Assembly: GCA_003661465.1 (NCBI GenBank)
Contig: QMWE01000018.1
Coordinates: forward strand, 1 to 13,084
Direction of reading: 5' to 3'
Source of the DNA: Hadesarchaea archaeon
Lineage (GTDB): Archaea; Hadarchaeota; Hadarchaeia; Hadarchaeales; Hadarchaeaceae
Length of the DNA stretch: 13,084 nt
Shown: positions 7,299 through 13,084 of the stretch, in pieces
How the letters are laid out: each line of letters opens with the position of its first letter
How positions within the stretch are numbered: the stretch's first letter is position 1
Translations under genes and position numbers: made by a program
The notes under the pieces: generated by a model
Database searches by the model: none
The model's input: the letters and a program-made list of their open reading frames with translations, nothing else
Told to the model about the DNA's origin: nothing

Positions 7299-8380
7299 GA
7301 GCAATGCGTTCTCCTGAGTCTGTCGGGATCGACACCACGGGCTATCAGCCACTCCCTAACCCATCCCGTAATCACCAGCGGTGCCTTTTGAAGATCCCTC
7401 ACCCTCCTACATCCAGTCAGAAACATCGCCGCCCTCAACTCCCCAATGAAATTTGAGAGAAGACCAATCGTCTCCTTCTTTCCCCTGGAGGAGGCCCGAA
7501 GAGCGGGCAGTGCTATGCTGACCAGATCGGCTCCAAGTGCCAGCGCTTTCGCGGCATCAAGTCCTGATCTGATCCCGCCTCCCGATATAACCGGAACCTT
7601 CACGGCCGATGCGGTCTCAGCCGTGGAGACGACCGTTGGTATGCCCCAGTCCCAAAACGTGATGCCCAATCGAGAACGTTTTTTCATCCTTAGCGTCTCG
7701 ACCCCTGCCCAGGAAGTACCACCCGCACCTCCAACATCTATGGCAGCGGCACCTGCACGGACAAGCTTTCTCGCCACGCCCGCGCTCACCCCACATCCGG
7801 TTTCCTTCGCTATCACTGGAACGTCCACTCCGTCGCAAATTTCGGAGAACTTGGCGAGACCTCCCCGATATCTTGGCTCTCCCTCCGGCTGAACGAGCTC
7901 CTGCAGAGCGTTCATATGAATCGAAAGGGCATCGGCATCAATCATTTCCACGGCTTTACGTGCCTCCGAGACCCCATATCCCTGAGCGAGCTGCGGTATT
8001 CCCAGATTACCGACGAGGAAGATATCGGGGGCTACCTTTCTCACCTGAAAAGTCTCAGCGAGCCGGGGAGTCTCAATGGCAGCCCGCTGGCTTCCCACCC
8101 CGAATGCTATGCCAAGTTCCTGAGCCGCTGAAGCCAGTACGCGATTTACCTTACGCCCATGTTCGCTGCCGCCCGTCATCGCGGATATCATTAGGGGAGC
8201 TTCTAGCTTCGCGCCCAGAAACGACACACTCAGATCGACTTCATCGAGATCAAGCTCTGGAAGCGCTACATGAACCAGATCAATTTGGTCGAATCCCGTG
8301 GTCTTGTTGACGGCTTCCACATCGTGCTCGAGACATGCCTTTATGTGATCGAGCTTTCTTCTCACGGTTTTTTCGCTCAT
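7295..8380 (-). CDS. fni: Isopentenyl-diphosphate delta-isomerase, type 2 (FMN-dependent)
   Basis: Interconverts IPP and DMAPP using reduced FMN, NADPH and Mg2+. The 361-residue TIM barrel shows RKLDHI near the N-terminus, the flavin-binding MTGGS (69-72 region), GVGSQRAAIE (94-103), the catalytic HMNALQE (His155, Asn157, Gln160, Glu161), KETGCGVS and DVGGAGGTSWAGVE (215-228), and the phosphate-binding SGGGIRSGLD. Length and motif order are normal. The ATG at 8380 lies three bases after the ipk stop, with GGCGGTGA as ribosome binding site overlapping that stop, so the two are tightly coupled: IPK makes IPP, this enzyme makes DMAPP. Confidence 0.96.
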   Translation of the reverse strand: MSEKTVRRKLDHIKACLEHDVEAVNKTTGFDQIDLVHVALPELDLDEVDLSVSFLGAKLEAPLMISAMTGGSEHGRKVNRVLASAAQELGIAFGVGSQRAAIETPRLAETFQVRKVAPDIFLVGNLGIPQLAQGYGVSEARKAVEMIDADALSIHMNALQELVQPEGEPRYRGGLAKFSEICDGVDVPVIAKETGCGVSAGVARKLVRAGAAAIDVGGAGGTSWAGVETLRMKKRSRLGITFWDWGIPTVVSTAETASAVKVPVISGGGIRSGLDAAKALALGADLVSIALPALRASSRGKKETIGLLSNFIGELRAAMFLTGCRRVRDLQKAPLVITGWVREWLIARGVDPDRLRRTHCS

Positions 8381-8383
8381 TTC

Positions 8384-9172
8384 TCACCGCCTTCCTGAGA
8401 TCACCGTGCCAAGACCTCTCTTCCCACGGATCGCCCTTTCGAGCACACCCGGTTTTGATGCGTTCACGATCTCCGCCTCTATGCCCTCTTTGGCGGCCTC
8501 TAATAATTCTCTTACCTTGTTTCTCATACCCCCTGTAACGTCTCCTTTCCCGGCCGTCCCCAAGGACGATAAAAGTTTCTCGTCATCGGGAGTTATCCTC
8601 CGGATGATCTCAACGCGCTTTGAATTTTTACGGCCTTTACGATATACGCCGTCCACATCAACACCCATTATCACCCTAGAAGCTCTGAGTTCCCTGGCGA
8701 GATAGGAAGCTATCTGATCTCCGGACAGGATGCTCATGCCCTGGCTGATATCCGGCACAGCATCACCGTAGAGGACTGGTATCATGCCAAGCTCAAGCAA
8801 CTTTCGAATCGGGACGAGCTCCATATGCCGAATTCGTCCTCCGTCCACCACCATGCAGGAGGAGGGTTGAACCGCCATTGCCGGCAAGCCGGCTTTCTGA
8901 AGGGCTCCGACCACCTCGACATTCAACTGTTCCATCGCCCCGTGAGTCAGAGACAGGCCCATCAGCTGGGTTTTGCTTCTGTAACCGTTCGCTATCCCAT
9001 ATTTTGATGCCAGGGGATGGCCGAACGATCCACCTCCGTGGATTAGGATAAGCGGCTCCCTCGCCGACTTCAGCTCGTGTGCGAGTCTTTTTACGACTTT
9101 TCGTCTGACCTTGAACGGACTGTGCTTGTCGGTTATCACGCTTCCCCCCAGTTTCACGATCAACAGACCCAA
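8384..9172 (-). CDS. ipk: Isopentenyl phosphate kinase
   Basis: Phosphorylates isopentenyl phosphate to IPP, the last step of the archaeal mevalonate variants. Amino acid kinase fold: LIVKLGGSVITDK at the N-terminus, HGGGSFGHPLASKYG with the catalytic-type histidine in SFGH (His52 in this numbering), MGVDVDGVY, and GKGDVTGGMRNK near the C-terminus. The start is uncertain. The TTG at 9172 follows AGGTGAT (9182-9176) at a good distance and gives 262 residues; the TTG at 9163 gives a start MIVKLGGS, equally plausible; an ATG at 9202 would overlap the MEMO gene by 26 bases and add foreign residues. No mevalonate kinase gene sits beside it, as it does in several methanogens. Confidence 0.93.
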   Translation of the reverse strand: MGLLIVKLGGSVITDKHSPFKVRRKVVKRLAHELKSAREPLILIHGGGSFGHPLASKYGIANGYRSKTQLMGLSLTHGAMEQLNVEVVGALQKAGLPAMAVQPSSCMVVDGGRIRHMELVPIRKLLELGMIPVLYGDAVPDISQGMSILSGDQIASYLARELRASRVIMGVDVDGVYRKGRKNSKRVEIIRRITPDDEKLLSSLGTAGKGDVTGGMRNKVRELLEAAKEGIEAEIVNASKPGVLERAIRGKRGLGTVISGRR

Positions 9173-9176
9173 GATA

Positions 9177-10016
9177 TCACCTAGACACAACGATGGAAGC
9201 ATATCCGACTACCTCTGACATCGGGCCCGCCGTATCTCCGCTCGTGGCGTACTTCAGCAACTCGGCCTTTTTTGCCCCCATTTTTATTCCTGCCCGCAAC
9301 ATAGCAGAAACCGGTCCGTAACCACACATGGTGATCGCCTCGGAGTCAACGGTCCTGATCAATCCCTCCGCGTCAAGTGCCAAAATTCTATCTATCGCCT
9401 TCCGGTCCTTCTTGGCGGCTGAATCCCGAGGTTCATAGTGGGTAAAATCCGTTGAAGCGATGACGACCACATCCTTTCCGTCCGATGCCTCTGCGATGGC
9501 ATCTCCCACTTCCAAACTTGTTCTCACGTCCTGTAACATCATACAGATCGGAACGAGTTTGAATTTGGCATCAAAAAGGTGCTGTAAAAAGGGAAGTTGG
9601 ACCTCAAGAGAATGCTCGTAAGAATGAGCCACCTCATCCACATCTATCACCCCAGAGCTGCGTCTTATGGCCTCGCTGAGCGACCTGTCTATCTGTATCT
9701 CGCCCAGAGGAGTCCGCCATTTGCCCGACGTCATTATCGACACGCCGGAACCAACGCCGGAATGGTTTGGTCCAATGATCACGACCGAACTCGGTCTGCC
9801 ATCTTCAGCCATGCGTGCAAAACCGTGCGCTGCCACCGGACCGGAGTACATGTAGCCAGCATGCGGCGAAACCAATCCCACCAACCGCCTATCTCCACCC
9901 CGGATGCTCGGCAGGCCCCCGGGCCCATGAGGATGCGTATAGCACCATTCTATCTGCCTCAAAAGCTCGTGTCTGTTTCCAGAGTAGAACTGACCAGCCA
10001 CAACGGGAGGCCTCAC
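9177..10016 (-). CDS. MEMO family protein (AmmeMemoRadiSam system protein B family)
   Basis: A conserved archaeal/eukaryotic family related in fold to extradiol dioxygenases, whose archaeal role is not established. The 279-residue product has VVAGQFYSG at the N-terminus, SPHAGYMYSG with His52, GPNHSG with His85, HSYEHSLEVQLPFLQ (131-145), STDFTHYEP (Asp190, His193) and MCGYGPVSAML with Cys231. His52, His85 and Cys231 correspond to the residues described as metal ligands in human MEMO1. The start is GTG at 10016 with GGGGAACGG upstream. Its location ahead of ipk and fni is a long-known gene neighbourhood in euryarchaea. Confidence 0.94.
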   Translation of the reverse strand: MRPPVVAGQFYSGNRHELLRQIEWCYTHPHGPGGLPSIRGGDRRLVGLVSPHAGYMYSGPVAAHGFARMAEDGRPSSVVIIGPNHSGVGSGVSIMTSGKWRTPLGEIQIDRSLSEAIRRSSGVIDVDEVAHSYEHSLEVQLPFLQHLFDAKFKLVPICMMLQDVRTSLEVGDAIAEASDGKDVVVIASTDFTHYEPRDSAAKKDRKAIDRILALDAEGLIRTVDSEAITMCGYGPVSAMLRAGIKMGAKKAELLKYATSGDTAGPMSEVVGYASIVVSR

Positions 10017-10044
10017 AACCGTTCCCCAAAATGAATGGGGCTCT

Positions 10045-10054
10045 TATTAAAAAA
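10045..10054 (-). promoter_or_regulatory. Probable TATA box of the MEMO-ipk-fni-RNase J-idsA unit
   Basis: The minus strand reads TTTTTTAATA. The expected transcription start, about 25 bases downstream near 10024, leaves only about eight bases before the GTG at 10016, which suits the short leaders common in archaea. Confidence 0.5.
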
Positions 10055-10133
10055 GTTGTGAGGTGGCTCAGGAATGGGCCTCCAAGCGAGGGAATAAAAC
10101 CACACGAGACTTGGGATACTCGTCCAACCGGAA

Positions 10134-10138
10134 AAACG
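10134..10138 (-). terminator. Possible T-tract terminator after rps2
   Basis: A T5 run (minus strand ACGTTTTTCC) lies about 52 bases after the rps2 stop codon in the spacer before the next promoter. Archaeal termination often uses such T runs. There is no clear hairpin. Weak evidence. Confidence 0.3.
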
Positions 10139-10189
10139 TTGCCCATCAGGACCATCAGTTGATTATGTGATTTATCATCAGGCTCTTAA

Positions 10190-10819
10190 CTACCCAGCTC
10201 CGGGTTTGGTCTCGAACTCCTCGACCGGAACCTCAAATGGCTGGTCCGGGGAAAGCTCCCCTCGCTCCCTGAGCACCTGACGTGCGAGAAGCCAGTAGAC
10301 GAGAGCGAGAGCCTTTCTGCCCTTGTTGTTGGTTGGGATGACCAAGTCCACGTCCGCGGTCTCGTTATCCGTATCACAAAGGCCAACCACCGGTATTCCA
10401 ACCTGAGATGCCTCCCGTAGAGGCTGCTCGTCCGCAAATGGATCCGTGACGACGAGCGCTGCGGGCTCTGTATACCCCTTGTAGTTTGGGTTCGTGAATG
10501 TCCCGGGAATGAACCTCCCAACCATTGCCCTAGTTCTGGTGACCTCGCCGAAACGTTGTGCTGGTCGCTGTCCGTACTGTCTAGCTGAAACCACTATGAC
10601 ATCCTGAGGATTGAATCGCGCCAAGAATTTTCCGGCCGCTGCTATCCTCTCATCGGTTTTTCGAACATCGAGAACATAAAGACCATCGGGACGAACCCTG
10701 TAGATAAATGGTGCCATCGCGCCGGTTTTTTGCCTAGTGCCTATGTGGACACCGCTCGAGAGGTACGTGTCGAAATCTATCAGTCCTACTAGGCCTTCTC
10801 CAAATTCCGCCGCGCTCAT
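10190..10819 (-). CDS. rps2: 30S ribosomal protein S2 (uS2)
   Basis: Small-subunit protein on the solvent side near the 30S head. The 209-residue product carries YLSSGVHIGTRQKTG, then RPDGLYVLDVRKTDERI (43-59), GRFIPGTFTNP (101-111), VVTDPFADEQPLREA and DLVIPTNNKGRKALALVYWLLAR (158-180), all signatures of archaeal uS2. The start is placed at ATG 10819, which overlaps the enolase stop as ATGA; longer frames from 10936 would add residues with no family match. The short C-terminal extension (EVPVEEFETKPG) is ordinary for archaea. Confidence 0.96.
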   Translation of the reverse strand: MSAAEFGEGLVGLIDFDTYLSSGVHIGTRQKTGAMAPFIYRVRPDGLYVLDVRKTDERIAAAGKFLARFNPQDVIVVSARQYGQRPAQRFGEVTRTRAMVGRFIPGTFTNPNYKGYTEPAALVVTDPFADEQPLREASQVGIPVVGLCDTDNETADVDLVIPTNNKGRKALALVYWLLARQVLRERGELSPDQPFEVPVEEFETKPGAG

Positions 10820-12090
10820 CTTGGTCGCCCCATTTTGGCCTTTGCTCCAAGCTCCTCCTCGATTCTGATCAGTTCGTTCAACTTTGCTATGCGTTCTCCA
10901 CCAACAGCCCCAGTCTTTATCAGGGGGCAGCCCCATGCCACCGCGAGATGGGCTATCGTATCATCCGGAGTTTCCCCGGACCTGTGGGAGATCGTGGGGG
11001 CACAATTATGATCTTTTGTCAGTTTTACCGCAGCTAACGTGTCGCTCAAGGTCCCTATCTGATTGGGTTTTATCAGCACGGCATTTGCCGCCCCGACTTC
11101 CATGCCCATTTTGATTCGTTTCACATTTGTCACGAAGATATCATCTCCACATATCAGGCAGTCCTTTCCTACTTTACGTGTGAGCTCCGCGAAACCCTCA
11201 AAATCCTCCTCGTGCATTGGATCCTCCACGTAAAAGAGTTTGTAGGTCTTTATCAGGTCCAAAACGAAATCAATTTGTTCGCCTGAATCCCTCGTCTTTC
11301 CTTCACGTCTGTAAACGTATTTTTTCTGCTTCTCGTCGTAAAGGCTACTGGCCGCCACATCGAGCGCTGGTCTGACCTCGAATCCCAGTTCACTGGTAAC
11401 CTGCTCGCATGCCTCGGCCACCACCTCCATGGCTTGGAGACTGTCCAAATTGGGTGCCCATGCTCCCTCGTCGCCCTTCCCGCCAGTAAACGTCTTGTCC
11501 CTTTCTCCGATCTTCGCCTTGACCTGTTTGTGAACTTTAGCGTTGGCGAAAACGGCATCCACGAATTTTTGGGCGCCGATTCCCACCGATATGAACTCCT
11601 GGATGTCCGGAGCCATCTTTCCAGCATGCGCCCCGCCTCCGAGTACGTTGCCTATCGGATAAGGCAAACTGTATTCGTCACCCTCATTCAGATACCTGTA
11701 CAATGGGAGACCGGAAGCCGCGGCGGCGGATTTTGCCACGGCCATAGATATCGCGACCGCGGCGTTTCCCCCCAGCTTGGAAAAATTGGACGTGCCGTCG
11801 AGCTCATGAAGGAGAGAATCAATCTCCTCTAGTTTTTCCACGGATTTTCCGGTGAGTCTTGGTGCTACAGTGGCCCTTACCATTTCGATCGATGCGTCCG
11901 GCCCTCCAGCGGGAAACGCCACTACCTCATGCTTTCCGGTGCTGGCCCCACTGGGAGCCGCAGCCCTGCCGAACCCGACCTTTCCATTGCTGGCCGCCAC
12001 AGCATCGATCTCGATGGTCGGGTTTCCCCGGCTGTCCAGTATCTTTCGCGCCACGAGTTTTTTGACCGTAAACCCATGCAACCGCATCAC
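10816..12090 (-). CDS. eno: Enolase (phosphopyruvate hydratase)
   Basis: Interconverts 2-phosphoglycerate and phosphoenolpyruvate. With ATG 12087 as residue 1, the 423-residue product shows KILDSRGNPT at the N-terminus, the mobile loop PSGASTGKHE (46-54), GGGAHAGKMAPDIQEF (150-165), metal ligands Asp243 (ALDVAASS), Glu288 (YVEDP) and Asp315 (CGDD), catalytic Lys340 (LIKPNQIGT) and SHRSGET (367-373). Complete and typical. Translation could begin at GTG 12090 or ATG 12087. The nearby TATA element predicts a transcription start within a few bases of these codons, so the mRNA may be leaderless. In many euryarchaea rpoN and rpoK lie just upstream; here an unrelated divergent gene is found. Confidence 0.97.
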   Translation of the reverse strand: MMRLHGFTVKKLVARKILDSRGNPTIEIDAVAASNGKVGFGRAAAPSGASTGKHEVVAFPAGGPDASIEMVRATVAPRLTGKSVEKLEEIDSLLHELDGTSNFSKLGGNAAVAISMAVAKSAAAASGLPLYRYLNEGDEYSLPYPIGNVLGGGAHAGKMAPDIQEFISVGIGAQKFVDAVFANAKVHKQVKAKIGERDKTFTGGKGDEGAWAPNLDSLQAMEVVAEACEQVTSELGFEVRPALDVAASSLYDEKQKKYVYRREGKTRDSGEQIDFVLDLIKTYKLFYVEDPMHEEDFEGFAELTRKVGKDCLICGDDIFVTNVKRIKMGMEVGAANAVLIKPNQIGTLSDTLAAVKLTKDHNCAPTISHRSGETPDDTIAHLAVAWGCPLIKTGAVGGERIAKLNELIRIEEELGAKAKMGRPR

Positions 12091-12111
12091 CTTTATCCGA
12101 TATTCATTCTT

Positions 12112-12122
12112 CCTTAAAAATT
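12112..12122 (-). promoter_or_regulatory. Probable TATA box of eno-rps2
   Basis: The minus strand reads AATTTTTAAGG. A start of transcription about 25 bases downstream falls near 12092, next to the GTG/ATG start of enolase, suggesting a leaderless transcript. Confidence 0.5.
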
Positions 12123-12281
12123 ACTCACTTTGACCCCTTGGAGGCCAATGCTATGGGGCCATGAAATGTTGGTCGGAGATGGTGGAGTCATGACGGACCA
12201 GATAAAGATTCAGAGCCATTTATTATGTAATTCAGGACACTCACCGAAAAGTTTAGATCTCACCATGGTGGAACTTTATAC
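12123..12281. other. Divergent intergenic region between eno and the right-hand gene
   Basis: Holds the upstream sequences of two divergent genes. A small inverted repeat, TTGG-AGG-CCAA, lies at 12138-12148. For the plus-strand gene, ATTTATTATG at 12218-12227 is a plausible TATA element (start near 12250), and GGTGG at 12267-12271 a ribosome binding site 10 bases before ATG 12282. The base composition changes to AT-rich within this stretch. No RNA gene seen. Confidence 0.4.
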
Positions 12282-13084
12282 ATGCAAGAATACTTCTTCA
12301 TCGCTGTTTCAACGAGAAAAAATTTAGAAATTTGTGAAAGGTATACTTGCGCTGGATTTCCAAACACAATAAATGGGGTATGGGCTTATTTGGATATCAA
12401 CGTGGGGGACTATCTAAGCTTTCTATATGGCGCGAAGGCCTACAATCTTTATGAAGTGGTAAAAAAGGAAGCGGTTAAAAATCCACATACTCTTCCACCT
12501 CCATGGGAACCGCTTTCTCACGTCTCAGGAAAAACATATCATTTTCCTTTTAGACTTCATCTTAAACTGTGGCGCGAATTTGAGGAATCTTTGGCAAAAC
12601 CAGAGTTTATGTATGTAGCGGAAAATCTCCTACAAAGAGGAGGTTACCGTAAAACCCATTTCCAAGCAGATCAAACTACTCTGCAAAACGTTTCTCAAAT
12701 GGGTCAAAGATCTGAAAGTGAAGAGTACGAAACCAATATGCCTCCCTACGAAACCTTTACTCCAAAGTTTGCAAGAATCAAAAAAATTGATTCACCTGAA
12801 ATATATCCGTTGAGAGAGGTGATTCTTCAATCTATTATTCGTCAATATCTTTCACAGCCAGAGAATCTTCGAAATTTTTTAAAGGAACTCGGATTAGAGA
12901 AACTTGCTTCAAGGAAATTTGAAGTTCTGGGTGAGAAAGCATTGCCTAGGGGTTATGTTGACATTATCATAAAAGAAGCAGAACCAGTTGGTGAGATAAA
13001 ACAAATAATAATTGAGGTAAAACTGGGGCGCGCGAGTAAAGATGATATCACACAGCTCGAACACTATGTTGAAGAAATAGGAAG
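12282..13084 (+). CDS. EVE/PUA-like domain fused to a PD-(D/E)XK nuclease-like domain; C-terminus cut by window edge
   Basis: ATG 12282 opens a frame that stays open to the right edge (267 codons visible). The N-terminal part (about 1-125) resembles EVE/PUA-like domains: YFFIAVSTRKNLEICERYTCAGF, a GDYLSFLYGAKAYNLYEVV segment in the position of the usual GD-x-hydrophobic-Y/F strand, and PFRLHLKL. Such domains bind modified bases in DNA or RNA. After a linker (about 125-170) rich in Gln, Ser and Glu comes a C-terminal region with FEVLGEKALPRGYVDIIIKEAE and then IIIEVKLGRASKDDITQLEHYVEEIG. The pattern Asp, spacer, Glu-Val-Lys, followed by an Ala/Asp-rich helix and QL-x2-Y, is that of PD-(D/E)XK nucleases of the NucS/DUF91 kind. 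A modification-dependent restriction nuclease is a reasonable inference. Codon use is AT-rich, unlike the neighbours, suggesting acquisition. Domain calls are by eye and the protein is incomplete. Confidence 0.7.
   Translation, partial: MQEYFFIAVSTRKNLEICERYTCAGFPNTINGVWAYLDINVGDYLSFLYGAKAYNLYEVVKKEAVKNPHTLPPPWEPLSHVSGKTYHFPFRLHLKLWREFEESLAKPEFMYVAENLLQRGGYRKTHFQADQTTLQNVSQMGQRSESEEYETNMPPYETFTPKFARIKKIDSPEIYPLREVILQSIIRQYLSQPENLRNFLKELGLEKLASRKFEVLGEKALPRGYVDIIIKEAEPVGEIKQIIIEVKLGRASKDDITQLEHYVEEIG

Noticed and set aside
7299..7352. 18-residue N-terminal extension of RNase J
   Set aside because: The added residues overlap the fni 3' end and do not fit the family; ATG 7298 with the ATGA overlap gives the standard N-terminus.
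12134..12158. CCCC-TTGG-AGG-CCAA-...-GGGG inverted repeat, considered as a second BHB or a terminator
   Set aside because: Lies outside any gene with a broken frame, lacks paired 3-nt bulges, and sits between divergent promoters where a terminator is not expected.
12151..12219. 22-codon minus-strand frame containing LYLVRH, like the start of histidine phosphatases
   Set aside because: Too short, with Asp in place of the Gly of the RHG motif and no continuing homology; probably chance, at most a fragment.
12130..12327. 65-codon plus-strand frame in the divergent spacer
   Set aside because: No recognisable protein features; overlaps the better supported gene at 12282 in another frame.

Overview
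This window is archaeal. It holds genes for an archaeal/eukaryotic-type initiation factor (aIF5B), ribosomal proteins L7Ae, S28e, L24e and S2, archaeal-class glutamyl-tRNA synthetase, and isopentenyl phosphate kinase with type 2 IPP isomerase. TATA-like promoter elements are T-rich, GTG and TTG starts are common, and genes overlap by a few bases. The order eno-rps2-MEMO-(mvk)-ipk-fni-RNase J-idsA-gltX, and the block rpl7ae-rps28e-rpl24e-ndk-infB, are familiar from euryarchaea, methanogens in particular. I cannot name a genus. Base composition is moderately GC-rich over positions 1-12100 and clearly AT-rich after about 12200.

Layout. Everything from 1 to 12090 is on the minus strand, so transcription runs right to left. 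Reading in that direction: enolase and ribosomal protein S2 (ATGA overlap) form a first unit. After a spacer with its own promoter comes an isoprenoid/RNA unit: MEMO, isopentenyl phosphate kinase, IPP isomerase type 2, RNase J and geranylgeranyl diphosphate synthase, all touching or overlapping. Glutamyl-tRNA synthetase follows after about 60 bases. Then comes a translation unit: L7Ae, S28e, L24e and nucleoside diphosphate kinase, again overlapping. A spacer of about 180 bases with a promoter leads into infB (aIF5B), whose last roughly 15-20 codons lie beyond position 1. On the plus strand, diverging from enolase, an AT-rich gene starts at 12282 and runs off the right edge. It joins an EVE/PUA-like N-terminal region to a PD-(D/E)XK nuclease-like C-terminal region.

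The most striking observation is in infB. The frame is open for its whole visible length except for a 29-base insertion (complement 1685..1713) inside the codons of the invariant P-loop GHVDHGKT. The insertion brings an immediate TGA stop and a frameshift. It and its flanks fold into a bulge-helix-bulge (BHB): a long outer helix, a 4-bp central helix, two 3-nt bulges and an 8-9 bp intron hairpin. Cutting each bulge after its second nucleotide, the known rule of the archaeal splicing endonuclease, restores GHVDHGKT exactly and in frame. I read this as a mini-intron in an essential protein-coding mRNA, a rare event in archaea.

Together the genes cover translation (aIF5B, three large/small-subunit proteins, S2, GluRS), the archaeal lipid precursor pathway (IPK, IDI2, GGPPS), central carbon and nucleotide metabolism (enolase, NDK) and RNA decay (RNase J). 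The right-hand gene looks like an accessory defence-type insertion.
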